Source: Cuniculiplasma sp052315315 (lineage in GTDB: Archaea > Thermoplasmatota > Thermoplasmata > Thermoplasmatales > Thermoplasmataceae). Taken from it: 64,000 nt of DNA. Of this stretch, positions 43,239 to 52,389 are shown one piece after another. Both the position numbers and the translations under genes were made by a program. Where the stretch lies: NCBI GenBank assembly GCA_052315315.1, contig JBLSDE010000005.1, forward strand, positions 12,022 to 76,021, written 5' to 3'. Within the stretch, counting starts at the first letter, position 1. The number at the start of each line of letters is the position of its first letter. Below the pieces are notes generated by a model, which was given only the letters and a program-made list of their open reading frames with translations, was not told the origin of the DNA and did no database searches.

Positions 43239-44382
43239 CTTTATCCCTCATGGGGATGAGAACGTGCCTCAGGATACCTGGACTTCTCATCAGAACATTA
43301 AGGACCACCCTTGAAGGGTAGTCTATATCACCAAGATTGTTTATTATTTCTGTAATTTTAGGATTTCCCAGTCTTCTTCCAAGCTCTACAAAGGATCTAT
43401 CGCTTATTTTTGCGAACATTTTCTGTATCCTCAAGTCCCTTTTCAATTCCTTTCCAATCTCCTTTTTCCACATTACTTCATACACTTTGAGAAAAGACTG
43501 CGAAAAATCACTATGATCGTATGCACCTGTTAGTGCTTCTGCTGCCTTTTGGCCGGAGATCATTCCTGTATAGATACCACCACCACTGAGTGGTTTCACT
43601 ATACCTCCTGCATCCCCTACAAGAAGCACACGATTTCCGTATGTTTTTTTGAGTGTGCTTATGGGTATAGGGCCACCTGTTATGGTGATCTTTGAAGGAT
43701 TTCCCATCCTGGAATTAATATTTATAAATTTCTCCCTCGAAAGTCCAAATCCAGCAGTTCCTATTCTTGCCAGATCTCCCGCAGGTGTTGCCCATCCAAA
43801 AAATCCTCTGGAAAAGGATGAACCAAGATAGACATTTACGGAATCCTGATCATCCATCATTTTGGCACCATCGATCTGATATGCAGAGATCATTCTTTCA
43901 ATTCTCATTCCTGGGAACAGTATTTTTCTGGTTATACTATTTGCTCCATCTGCTCCAATAATTGCCATGGCATCTTCCTCCATAAGATTACCGCCTTCTC
44001 TGAATTTTATCCTGACTTTATCATTATTTACATTTACATCAATCATCCTGCTCTTCAATTTAAGTTCAGTTCCAGCGCCAGTGGCGAGTCCGGACAAATC
44101 CTGATCAAATCTATCTCTCTCGAGAACGTAACTTTCTTCATCCTTTCTTATGTGTATGCTGTTATCGTCAGGGAAAATGATGTGGGCACCGTGCACCCTG
44201 TTAATAACCGATTTGGTACGGCTCATTTCTATAACCCTTCTGGATACGAGGCCAGTGCATTCCACGGGCTTGCCAACAGATTCATGTTCCTCCAGCTGCA
44301 GAACCTTGAATCCCTTGAGGCTCAGATTATATGCTGCGAATGAACCTGCAGGCCCGGCTCCATTAATTATGAAATCATACAC
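43228..44382 (-). CDS. Geranylgeranyl reductase (archaeal lipid saturation)
   Basis: A 384-residue flavoprotein of the digeranylgeranylglycerophospholipid reductase family, which saturates the isoprenoid chains of membrane lipids. Seen are the FAD motif GAGPAGS (8-14), VECTGLVSRR, the GFFGWATPAGD segment and VGDAGGIVKPLSGGGI. A homologue from Thermoplasma acidophilum has a crystal structure. The start is GTG at 44382 with a GGTGAC ribosome-binding site just upstream, 9 bp after polB. Confidence 0.92.
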   Translation of the reverse strand: MYDFIINGAGPAGSFAAYNLSLKGFKVLQLEEHESVGKPVECTGLVSRRVIEMSRTKSVINRVHGAHIIFPDDNSIHIRKDEESYVLERDRFDQDLSGLATGAGTELKLKSRMIDVNVNNDKVRIKFREGGNLMEEDAMAIIGADGANSITRKILFPGMRIERMISAYQIDGAKMMDDQDSVNVYLGSSFSRGFFGWATPAGDLARIGTAGFGLSREKFININSRMGNPSKITITGGPIPISTLKKTYGNRVLLVGDAGGIVKPLSGGGIYTGMISGQKAAEALTGAYDHSDFSQSFLKVYEVMWKKEIGKELKRDLRIQKMFAKISDRSFVELGRRLGNPKITEIINNLGDIDYPSRVVLNVLMRSPGILRHVLIPMRDKVGE

Positions 44383-44391
44383 AGAGTCACC

Positions 44392-46752
44392 TCAGAAGAA
44401 GCTGTCCAGAGTACTTGTTTCCCTATTGTCTCCTGTTTTTTTCTGTGTCTTTTTCACTGATGCAAGATTTAAGGGTGTACCGAGGCTTTCCAGTACTCTG
44501 TTTACCGTTTCCTCAACCCTGCGGGCATAATAGTTCCAATCAGGTTCATACTTAAATTCCTCTCCGTCAATATATGGTTCGACCTCCTGCGGTGTTCTGG
44601 AGCTGTCTGTTACTATCCAGGAGACCTTCATTCCAGGGATGAATCTTTCGCCACGCTCCTGTAGTTTCCTTGCAGCCCTTACACTTGCAAGAGAATCGGC
44701 ATTTGCATAGGAATCTTCATCCTTTACTGATCTTGATATTACCAGTTTTTCCACACCTAGTGTCCTGTCACCCCTCAGGAGTCTCTTCACAATATCTTCT
44801 GAATATTCTCTTGCCCCCTCTATATTTCTTTTCATTAAGAAATCGAATACTGTTTGAAGTGCCTCACTTTGAAGATCGAAGGAATCTGTTCGTCTTACCT
44901 CATATCCACGCACCAGCATCTGTCCTTTGTCCTGTTCAGGATACACTATTGTTCCAACATATCTCTTCTTGGCACCATGGGAAAAAAATGGGTCCATTAT
45001 TTTTTCAAATTCTATTGTGACCTGAAGTTCCTTTGAAATCTGTTCCGAAAGTTTTTTTCCTAAATCTATTGCTTCATTCACACTTTTCTTTTTGGATTCA
45101 ATAAAAACACTATCGGTATCACCATATATGACACGATAACCATTTTTTTTCAGGTCTTCTATAAGTTTCATTATCGTCTCCCTTGCAAAAGCAGTAACTG
45201 AAGCTCCAAGTTCAGGGTTTGTGAACCTGTAAAACGCTGATGCCAGGACTCCATAAAAGGTGTTCATCAGAATTTTCAGGGCATTCTGAACTCCGTCCAG
45301 ATAGGCCTTTTGCTCCCCTGAGGAACTTTTCATCGCTCTCTTTACTTCATCCCTTCTGTCCATAAGGCTTTTTAACAATTCAGGGACAATACCTCTCTTT
45401 ACAGATGGGTCAAGAAATCTTGCTCCAGTTGGTGAAACAATACTCCCCTGCGGACTTAGTGTGGAGAAGCATATATTGTATTTCATAATCATTGAGGGAT
45501 ACATGCTTTTAAAGTCAAGGACTATAACCATATCGTAAAGCCCGGCTCCAATGGATTCCACATGTCCACCTTCGATGGCTTTATCCTTCAAATTGGATGA
45601 GGATGTCATTGGAACTGCTATTCCTCTCCTGTCTGCAAGTCGTATAAGTAAGGAGTCAACGTAATTGCTTGTTCCTCCATTTGTTGTATCTTCAAGAGGT
45701 AGCTTTGTCACAGTGGACATGAACATATTTCTCTCGACCACTCGCATCTTTTCCATTATCTGCCTTGTTAGATCTGCATCCTTGATACAGTAATCAATAA
45801 CCTCTTGCGGCCTATTTTCGTATTCCTCCACGATCCTGAGTCTGTCCACATCGTCCTTGCCCTCTCCCAGCAATTCCTGTGCTACAAAATTAAGTGTTTC
45901 GTGTTTTGGATGAAGATATTTCTTAACATTCCACCATACATCGCTTATGATCCTGCCTTTTGTCCTCCAGAACTGTCCATTCACCCTTCTTGCCTTGCTT
46001 CTATCCCTGCCAATGTCCAGAGTAAGGTTATACCTTGACATTCTGTATTCTATTACTGGCAGATCATATCCGTCTATGTTGTAACCTATCAATATGTCGG
46101 GATCAACAGTGTATACCAGTTGATTAAAATTCCTGAGTACCTCTTCCTCCGAGCCCGTAAGACATCCCTTTTCCAGCTCCCCGTTCTTTCCATTTGAAAT
46201 GGAATAGCCTATGATAAGTATTCTTCCATATTCCTCGTTATTTTGAGGTGGAAATGCATTTTCAATATCAAAACTTAAAATCCTTACAGGAGGATTGAAA
46301 TCTTCAACATTTTTTATTCCATCCCAGGAGGTTTCAATGGTTATATCCGTTGAATATTTTGGCTTTTCAACAGGTGTTCCTTCCACCTCTATGCAGGAGC
46401 CAAGATCGTGGTCGTATATGAATCTGTGATGGAATGGTATGTCAGCAGCTGCAATTCTTGAAACAAAGAGTTTTCTTATCTCAGGAACCTTGTATGGGTG
46501 AGTAATATAAATTCTTTCAATATTACGATCCTGTCCATCATACCAGAGTTTCTTGCTCTCCATTCTTTTGAATTCAGGATTATTTTTTATTCCTCTAATC
46601 TCGGCATCGGTGGGTTCAATCACATCAAAGTATGGATCAAAACCTCCACATAAAACCGTCACAGACCTTCCATCTTCCATTCGTCCAAATAACTCCACTC
46701 TTATATCGTCCAGACGGTATGAGGCAGCAATAATCCTCATCTTTATTCGCAT
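44392..46752 (-). CDS. polB: Family-B DNA polymerase
   Basis: A 786-residue replicative-type DNA polymerase with proofreading. Exonuclease motifs: SFDIEN (Asp162, Glu164), NIDGYDLP and YCIKDAD. Polymerase motifs: DFKSMYPS (A), KILMNTFYG (B) and YGDTDS (C). The C-terminus ends TSTLDSFF, a PCNA-interaction motif with Thr in place of the usual Gln. The ATG at 46752 is supported by a TATA-like element at 46774-46783. First of an operon with the lipid reductase and EamA gene. Confidence 0.97.
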   Translation of the reverse strand: MRIKMRIIAASYRLDDIRVELFGRMEDGRSVTVLCGGFDPYFDVIEPTDAEIRGIKNNPEFKRMESKKLWYDGQDRNIERIYITHPYKVPEIRKLFVSRIAAADIPFHHRFIYDHDLGSCIEVEGTPVEKPKYSTDITIETSWDGIKNVEDFNPPVRILSFDIENAFPPQNNEEYGRILIIGYSISNGKNGELEKGCLTGSEEEVLRNFNQLVYTVDPDILIGYNIDGYDLPVIEYRMSRYNLTLDIGRDRSKARRVNGQFWRTKGRIISDVWWNVKKYLHPKHETLNFVAQELLGEGKDDVDRLRIVEEYENRPQEVIDYCIKDADLTRQIMEKMRVVERNMFMSTVTKLPLEDTTNGGTSNYVDSLLIRLADRRGIAVPMTSSSNLKDKAIEGGHVESIGAGLYDMVIVLDFKSMYPSMIMKYNICFSTLSPQGSIVSPTGARFLDPSVKRGIVPELLKSLMDRRDEVKRAMKSSSGEQKAYLDGVQNALKILMNTFYGVLASAFYRFTNPELGASVTAFARETIMKLIEDLKKNGYRVIYGDTDSVFIESKKKSVNEAIDLGKKLSEQISKELQVTIEFEKIMDPFFSHGAKKRYVGTIVYPEQDKGQMLVRGYEVRRTDSFDLQSEALQTVFDFLMKRNIEGAREYSEDIVKRLLRGDRTLGVEKLVISRSVKDEDSYANADSLASVRAARKLQERGERFIPGMKVSWIVTDSSRTPQEVEPYIDGEEFKYEPDWNYYARRVEETVNRVLESLGTPLNLASVKKTQKKTGDNRETSTLDSFF

Positions 46753-46773
46753 TGCCTTTACATGTTATTCAGG

Positions 46774-46783
46774 ATTTAAATCT
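46774..46783 (-). promoter_or_regulatory. TATA-like element of polB
   Basis: agatttaaat on the minus strand is centred 26 bp upstream of the first ATG at 46752; the second ATG at 46740 would be 38 bp away. Confidence 0.45.
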
Positions 46784-46852
46784 ATTCCATTTCTTAGGGT
46801 TATTATCTTTCTTAGTAACAGAACTTTTATTTCTATATTTGTAATATCCAGT

Positions 46853-46935
46853 CAGTTCAGGGGAGCTGAAAGGCTGAGAGGATCCGTTGGATCGACCCTT
46901 TGAACCTGATCCGGGTAATGCCGGCGGAGGGATAA
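46853..46935 (+). ncRNA. TPP riboswitch (THI element)
   Basis: The thiamine pyrophosphate aptamer is clear by its conserved core: GGGGAGC, GGCTGAGAGG, an optional arm GATCCGTTGGATC, ACCCTTTGAACCTGAT, the CCGGGTAATGCCGG arm and GGAGGGA. It precedes an MFS transporter by about 75 nt. The base pairing that usually closes the aptamer (P1) looks weak to me, and TATA-like elements at about 46823-46841 place the RNA start very near the aptamer. THI elements before MFS transporters are known from Thermoplasma; this is one of the few archaeal riboswitch settings. Confidence 0.95.
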
Positions 46936-46936
46936 G

Positions 46937-47020
46937 ATGGTAGAATACTCGTTATTTTGGATTACAGAAAGGCCTGCTAAATGTGTAATATTTTCTAAGG
47001 AGGTTTCAACATGGCTATAA
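46937..47020 (+). CDS. Possible leader peptide between riboswitch and transporter
   Basis: An ATG two bases after the aptamer opens a 27-codon frame (MVEYSLFWITERPAKC...) whose stop TAA (47018-47020) lies 10 nt inside the transporter gene in another frame. The transporter Shine-Dalgarno AAGGAGG (46997-47003) lies within this frame. It could be a translated leader coupling to the transporter, or chance. Confidence 0.3.
   Translation: MVEYSLFWITERPAKCVIFSKEVSTWL
46997..47003 (+). promoter_or_regulatory. Strong ribosome-binding site of the transporter
   Basis: AAGGAGG, 7 nt before the ATG at 47011. A full Shine-Dalgarno is rare among first genes here and fits a leadered, riboswitch-controlled message in which access to this site could be switched. 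Confidence 0.7.
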
Positions 47021-48264
47021 ACAAAGGTAGCCTCTTTATTTCAACGTCCCTTTCTTTTGCTTTTTGGGGTGTCATTGCCACATTGGGGCCACTGGCAGCA
47101 TCGGGGTCCATAATTGGTGGGCTAAATCATCAGTATAAGGTATTTTTCCTCCTCTTAGGCCCTATAACAGTTCCTGCCGGAAATGTCATTATGGGGATTC
47201 TGGCAGATTTATTTGGCCGAAAAAAAATATTCACATTTACAATGTTTCTCTATACCATAGGGATTATAATTATAAGTATAAGCTACAATGTAATTTTCCT
47301 GACAATTGGGTTGATACTTGCGGAATTTGGGGTAGGAGGAGAGGAACCATCTTCACTTTCCCTCATATCCGAGGAGACAAGTACAAAAAGGAGGCCCATA
47401 TGGCTCACCATCATAACCAACTTCAACAATATAGGAAGTGCCCTGACAGCAGGATTATTTTTCATTGTAAACAACAATATTGAGGACAGGATAATTCTCC
47501 TGGCATCATCTCTTGTGGTTATTTTCTCTATTCTGATAGTAAGGGGGAGAATACAGGAATCTCCAATATGGAGCAAAAGGGAAGGAAGGACTGTAGAAGG
47601 AGAAGTTCCCGCATCAACGTACGATTTCTCCACTGAAAGCGATATGAACATAGAAAAGGATCAGATAGAATACGCCGAAGGAAACAGGATTAAACCTAAC
47701 TTCCTTTTTTCTTACATATTCTTAGGTGTAATAGGAATTTCCCAGTATCTAACCTTTGGACTCATGGCATACGTGATTGCTCCAGTAGAATTCCCCAGTA
47801 CTTCCGAAGATGATCTCATAATACTTGTAGCTTTGATAGGTGCATCAGTTGCAGGCTTTTTTGCTGCACCACTCGTATCCGGGAGAAGAAAGGACTATAC
47901 TTTATACTCATTTACTTTAGGTACCCTTACAATGGTAGTCATTATAGCACTTTTACCATATTTAGAAAATATGCTAGTATTTCTTCCATTGCTTTTCGCG
48001 AACATGTTCATGAGTGAATTTGCATGGGCTTCCAGGTCAGTCTTGGAACCTGAGCTTTTCAAGACAAGTTACAGATCAAGTTCAATTGGTCTTGTACGAT
48101 TATGGCCCATGGTTGCCTACCCTATATTTACCTATCTTACTTCATCAATGAATCTATTGAACTTCCTAGTGGTCAATTTGGGTCTCTGGGGGGCCGGTCT
48201 ATTCTTTTCAGTAATTTGGTACATTTACGGGGTTGAAACTTACAATGCTTCAATAGACTATTAA
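47011..48264 (+). CDS. MFS transporter, predicted thiamine or thiamine-precursor uptake
   Basis: A 417-residue major-facilitator protein with about 12 membrane helices. The loop 2-3 signature GILADLFGRKK is at about 70-80; a long hydrophilic central loop (about 185-225) separates the halves. The TPP riboswitch directly upstream strongly implies a thiamine-related substrate, as proposed for the ThiT-type MFS proteins of Thermoplasma. The exact form (thiamine, phosphate ester or a precursor) cannot be told. Confidence 0.88.
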   Translation: MAINKGSLFISTSLSFAFWGVIATLGPLAASGSIIGGLNHQYKVFFLLLGPITVPAGNVIMGILADLFGRKKIFTFTMFLYTIGIIIISISYNVIFLTIGLILAEFGVGGEEPSSLSLISEETSTKRRPIWLTIITNFNNIGSALTAGLFFIVNNNIEDRIILLASSLVVIFSILIVRGRIQESPIWSKREGRTVEGEVPASTYDFSTESDMNIEKDQIEYAEGNRIKPNFLFSYIFLGVIGISQYLTFGLMAYVIAPVEFPSTSEDDLIILVALIGASVAGFFAAPLVSGRRKDYTLYSFTLGTLTMVVIIALLPYLENMLVFLPLLFANMFMSEFAWASRSVLEPELFKTSYRSSSIGLVRLWPMVAYPIFTYLTSSMNLLNFLVVNLGLWGAGLFFSVIWYIYGVETYNASIDY

Positions 48265-49111
48265 TTCATTCAAATTTTTCATAGAAATTCGTGAAATTTA
48301 TTAAAATGGTCTCACAAATTTGCTTCATTGAGAAGTTTATAATTTGATCTAAGATCCTTAAAGACTGATTTCAACCCGCTCTCTATTTCTATGATTATTT
48401 ATGCATTCTGCTGGAGAGATAACCAAATACTGCATCTATTTTTTATCTATCCTTATTCCGTTGAAGGGCTATTTATGAAGTTACATATAACTCTTCATAT
48501 CCAAAAGATCTTCTAAACTCTAAATACTCTGTGTTAGGCATAAAAGAGAAAAATTAAATATTTCCGCTTTTGAATATATGCAAAAATATGAATCGAAATG
48601 GAATGGAGAAATACAATTTTATTTCAAAAAAGGAAAAATGATTATCCTACCAGTTTAAATAAATTATGTTTGTATTATATTTGTTAGATTATGCCTTGCT
48701 ATCCCATAGCTATTTACTGAATTACTTATATTCTGAGTCCCCGTTTAATTCTGCTAATTTGTTTAATATAATTTTTATTAATTATTATTTGATACAAATC
48801 AATTTTATCTTTAAATCAATACGCTTCACTATTTTTGTAAATGTTTGAAAATAACTTTTTTTATGTTATCGCTATTGGTTATATGGCAGTTGAACAAGGG
48901 GATATCTCTGTAAATATGTCATTAATGAATATCACATATTAAAATAGGTTGAAATTAAGAAATAAACGCTCAGAAGAACCTATGTTTCCTCAAAGAATCT
49001 AAATAAATATTAAACACTGTTTCAGGTTTATTCGAATTCAGTCAAATATATATCTATGGAATCGATGGAATTATTATAATACGAATAATGTGATAAGGCT
49101 GATGAGAAAAA
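48265..49111. other. Gene-poor AT-rich stretch
   Basis: About 850 bp. Two short frames occur: 48578-48658 (26 codons, with a TATA-like element about 21 bp upstream) and an AT-driven hydrophobic frame at 48666-48848, which I do not believe. AT elements at about 49070-49082 are the likely glyA promoter. No repeat or RNA gene recognised. Confidence 0.55.
48578..48658 (+). CDS. Possible very small protein
   Basis: ATG-started 26-codon frame, MQKYESKWNGEIQFYFKKGK and a short end IILPV. It is lysine-rich, and its TATA-like element (aaattaaatattt, 48551-48563) has leaderless spacing. Nothing else supports it. Confidence 0.2.
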   Translation: MQKYESKWNGEIQFYFKKGKMIILPV

Positions 49112-50281
49112 ATGGCACCTATGGTTGATATTGTGGACAGATACGAGAGATTTAGGAGAAATGTTTTGAATTTGCAGGCATCAGAAAACTTTATCTGCTC
49201 CCATGTAAGAATGGCATTGGGATCAGATCTTGCAGCTCGTTATTCTCACATAATGCCAGATGGTCACAACGCTTATGGCGGAACAGAGAAGATCGAGGAA
49301 ATATACAGTGAGGCTGAAACATCTGTTAAGAATCTTTTTCATTCAAAATTTGCTGAAATCAGACCTACCGGTGGCCATATCGCAGCTGAAATATCAATTC
49401 TTTCTGTAGTTAAGAAAGGGGGAATTATAATGGCAATACCAGAGGAATTTGGGGGTTATACGGGATATATGCAGGCTTATATTCCAGACATGTTTTCAAT
49501 AAAATATGAGCCAATTCCATACAATGAGGAAACTCAGGAGATTTTGTACGACGATTTCGAGAAAAAAACTAAGGAACTCAAACCTCAGGCTATCATACTT
49601 GGACAGTCATTTTGTGTTCGTCACTACGATCTGAAAAGAATAAGAGAAATTGCTGATTCCATAGATGCAAAGGTTCTGTATGACGGTTCCCATCCAATGG
49701 GTCTGATTGCCGGAAAAAAATTTCAGGCAGATGCCCTTCAATATTCCCATATACTTTACGGTTCAACTCATAAAACATTTTTTGGTCCACAGGGTGGAAT
49801 TATATTGACAAACGATGAGGAACTATATTCCAAGATAGAAGAAAATACTGTGTGGAAAACATTTGATAACTATCATCCAAATCACGTGGCTGCTCTCGGT
49901 ATAGCTGCTCAGGATCTTCTACAATTTGGTGAATCATACGCCTCATGGGTTGTCTCCAACTCTGTCAATCTTGCAAGATCCCTTCAGGATTCAGGCATAA
50001 GTGTAAAATATTCTCCTTGGTATACGGAGTCTCATCAGGTCATACTTTCAAAAGAAAATACGCAAAAGTACGGCGACTTCAGGGAAATTAGCAGAAAATT
50101 GGGAAACAACAACATTATTGTTGACACTGAAGGCAGAGTCGGTACATCCGAGATTACAAGACTCGGCTTAACGGATATGATGAAACTGGGCCAGGTAATT
50201 TCAGATGCAATCAAGGGAAAGGACGTAAGAAAGGATGTGACTGAGATACTGAGAAATACAGGCGTAAAATACTGTAGGTGA
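49112..50281 (+). CDS. glyA: Serine hydroxymethyltransferase-like enzyme (divergent)
   Basis: A 389-residue PLP enzyme resembling serine hydroxymethyltransferase, which interconverts serine and glycine with a C1 carrier. Seen are LQASENF (21-27), YGGTE, the PLP-stacking His region, DGSHPMGLIAG (Asp191, His194) and the PLP lysine in STHKTFFGPQGG (Lys221). It is shorter and more divergent than the bacterial enzyme (about 415 residues; the common THKT-L-R-GPRGG is THKTFFGPQGG), so a related activity such as aldol cleavage is possible. Its stop overlaps the following CBS-domain gene. Confidence 0.85.
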   Translation: MAPMVDIVDRYERFRRNVLNLQASENFICSHVRMALGSDLAARYSHIMPDGHNAYGGTEKIEEIYSEAETSVKNLFHSKFAEIRPTGGHIAAEISILSVVKKGGIIMAIPEEFGGYTGYMQAYIPDMFSIKYEPIPYNEETQEILYDDFEKKTKELKPQAIILGQSFCVRHYDLKRIREIADSIDAKVLYDGSHPMGLIAGKKFQADALQYSHILYGSTHKTFFGPQGGIILTNDEELYSKIEENTVWKTFDNYHPNHVAALGIAAQDLLQFGESYASWVVSNSVNLARSLQDSGISVKYSPWYTESHQVILSKENTQKYGDFREISRKLGNNNIIVDTEGRVGTSEITRLGLTDMMKLGQVISDAIKGKDVRKDVTEILRNTGVKYCR

Positions 50282-51387
50282 GAAATATGAAAATGGTTGA
50301 CGAAATTATGACTTCAAACCCGCTGGCAATAGAAGAGGAAGAAACGGTTTCATACGCAATGAATAAGATGAGGGAGAAATCAATAGCACAGCTACCCATA
50401 ATTTCAAGGGGAAAATATGTTGGAATGATAAGTTACAGAGAACTTTTAAGGAGAAAGAGCCTTCATCTCAATTCTAAGGTTAGGAATTTTGCCATGAATC
50501 CCCCTGTATTGAATAAAAATAATACGATAAAGGATGCAATAGAACTTCTCAAAGACACATCACTGGGAGCTATTCCCGTATTAGAAAAGGATAAACTGGT
50601 GGGTCTTGTTTCCAGAACGGATATAATAAAAAATATATCTTCATTCGAGGAGGTTAACCAGTTTCAGGCACAGGATGTAATGAACGAACCTTTCAGTGTA
50701 AATCTGGAAAGTGATGTGGAAGAGGCACTTGAAAAGATCAGAGAACACGACACTGATATGGTTCCTGTGGTTGATGATGAAGATAAGATTCAGGGATTGG
50801 TCAGATTGGAAGATGTGGCAAATTATGATATCATAAGCAAAGAAACCATGGGGGGTGGAGACTTCAGCCAGAAAGAAAGAATGGATGTCCAGGCAAAATC
50901 AATTATGGATAATCCCCTCTTTTCCTATGAAGACGATAAACTGACAACATCATGCGATACTATGGTTAAAAATCATCTTCATTCCATACCTGTGTGCAAT
51001 AAAGGTATGAAGGTTACAGGCATAATAACCATCGATGATGTCATCGGGGTCATTTCCGGGAATGAGGAAACAGAGGGTCTACTAATAAACATATCCGGTC
51101 TATCATCTGGCGACACTGATCTATATGAGACCATTTATTCAATGGCTGAAAAGTTTGTACCTCGTTTTTCAAGAATTCTAAACCTCAAGGGTGCAACCCT
51201 TAATATTCATGTGATAAAATATCACGGTGAGGAATCTGGAAGAGTCAAATACTCCATTAGATCGAGACTTCTTGCCAGAAAGATAAACCTCTCGGTTAGC
51301 AGTTCTGGCTGGAATGCAGGTAAAGTCATGTCTGATATATTTGAGACATACGAAAAAAGGGCAAAGAAGGAGACAGGAAAGGAGTAA
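50278..51387 (+). CDS. Four-CBS-domain protein with C-terminal S30AE/HPF-like domain
   Basis: A 369-residue soluble protein. Four CBS motifs are visible (about 1-60, 65-120, 125-185, 205-265; each ends with a GhI/V-x-x-x-D-h turn such as GLVSRTDII and GIITIDDVI), forming two Bateman modules for adenosyl ligands. The last about 100 residues (ISGLSSGD, ATLNIHVIKYHGEESGRVKYSIRSRL cut to IHVIKYHGE and KYSIRSRLL) resemble the ribosome-hibernation S30AE fold. The start GTG at 50278 overlaps the glyA stop (GTGA); an ATG at 50287 is possible. Energy-dependent control of ribosomes is an attractive inference. Confidence 0.82.
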   Translation: MRNMKMVDEIMTSNPLAIEEEETVSYAMNKMREKSIAQLPIISRGKYVGMISYRELLRRKSLHLNSKVRNFAMNPPVLNKNNTIKDAIELLKDTSLGAIPVLEKDKLVGLVSRTDIIKNISSFEEVNQFQAQDVMNEPFSVNLESDVEEALEKIREHDTDMVPVVDDEDKIQGLVRLEDVANYDIISKETMGGGDFSQKERMDVQAKSIMDNPLFSYEDDKLTTSCDTMVKNHLHSIPVCNKGMKVTGIITIDDVIGVISGNEETEGLLINISGLSSGDTDLYETIYSMAEKFVPRFSRILNLKGATLNIHVIKYHGEESGRVKYSIRSRLLARKINLSVSSSGWNAGKVMSDIFETYEKRAKKETGKE

Positions 51388-51411
51388 TTCCTAAGAAATT
51401 TATTATTATTT

Positions 51412-52323
51412 CTAATTTTTCCCTATTTTTTTTAGATGTGGATATTTTCTTTTTATTTCTTCCGCCATAGGTTTCAAATCGTTCAGATTTACATAATCCT
51501 CCCCTGGAACAATTTCAGAGAGGCTTTTGTCGTGCAGGTCTTTCATTTCCCTGTTTTTCTCAAAACCATAAAATCGTCTGAAGAGTTTCTTTGCGCTTAT
51601 TGCGGTTGTTCCATTTCCCATAAATGGGTCGAACACTATATCGCCTGGTTTTGATGAAAAATTAATCATCCTTTCAACAAGCTCTATGGGTAATTTTGTA
51701 CCGTTCTTTTCCTTTCCTCTTGCGTAATCTCTCCTGATTTCCCAGACATCTTCAGGGTAAAATTCGAATTTATTAAAGAAGTATTTTTTTTCATTCTTAA
51801 CCACGTAGAGGATATGGTAGTGGGATGTAACGAATTTTCTCCTAGTATAGACACCAAACTGGTACTTCCATATTATATGATTTATGGTCTTTAATCCGGA
51901 TGAGGAAATTGAGTTCAGAATTTTGTCCAGATTATTCCATCCAGAAACTATATAAGCTGATCCTGTGTCCTTCAGTATTCTGTAAAGTGAAGTGATCCAT
52001 GATCGGCTGAATTCATCATATGACATATTCAGAATCTCTTCATATCCTTCCTTTACCAGATTCTCATTTCTGTTATAATTCCCCTGTCTTCCGTTAAATC
52101 CTATACCAAAGGGAGGGTCCGCTATGATCAGATCCACTGAATTGTCAGGCATCTTTTTCATACCAGTTAAACAATCCTCATAATCGATTCTATCCAGTAT
52201 GAGGGGAAAAACTCCCTTAGATTCCTCATACATTCTTTCTGCCTGGGATTTCGTGTATGAGTATGGAACAATGAAGTTGAGCTGAGCAAGTCCGCTGATA
52301 TATTTTTTCCTCTTCGCTTCCAT
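51412..52323 (-). CDS. Orphan DNA methyltransferase (DPPF type, beta class)
   Basis: A 303-residue adenine-N6 or cytosine-N4 methyltransferase. The catalytic motif IV IADPPFGIGF (about 66-75) comes before the SAM-binding motif I FDPFMGNGTTA (about 250), the circular order of the beta class (M.HinfI-like). The target-recognition part is in the middle. No restriction endonuclease gene is next to it. A TATA-like element lies at about 52340-52355. The recognition site is unknown. Confidence 0.9.
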   Translation of the reverse strand: MEAKRKKYISGLAQLNFIVPYSYTKSQAERMYEESKGVFPLILDRIDYEDCLTGMKKMPDNSVDLIIADPPFGIGFNGRQGNYNRNENLVKEGYEEILNMSYDEFSRSWITSLYRILKDTGSAYIVSGWNNLDKILNSISSSGLKTINHIIWKYQFGVYTRRKFVTSHYHILYVVKNEKKYFFNKFEFYPEDVWEIRRDYARGKEKNGTKLPIELVERMINFSSKPGDIVFDPFMGNGTTAISAKKLFRRFYGFEKNREMKDLHDKSLSEIVPGEDYVNLNDLKPMAEEIKRKYPHLKKIGKN

Positions 52324-52389
52324 ATTCTTCCTTACTGTGGTTTTAATTTAAAAAATTAAACAAAAAATAGCCTTCAATTTATTAAAAAA

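Noticed and set aside
44150..44530. Plus-strand frame of 126 codons
   Set aside because: Spans the antisense of the lipid reductase start and the polB end, both well supported.
48666..48848. Plus-strand frame of 60 codons
   Set aside because: Ile/Phe/Leu/Tyr/Asn-rich product of AT-rich DNA with no promoter or recognisable motif.
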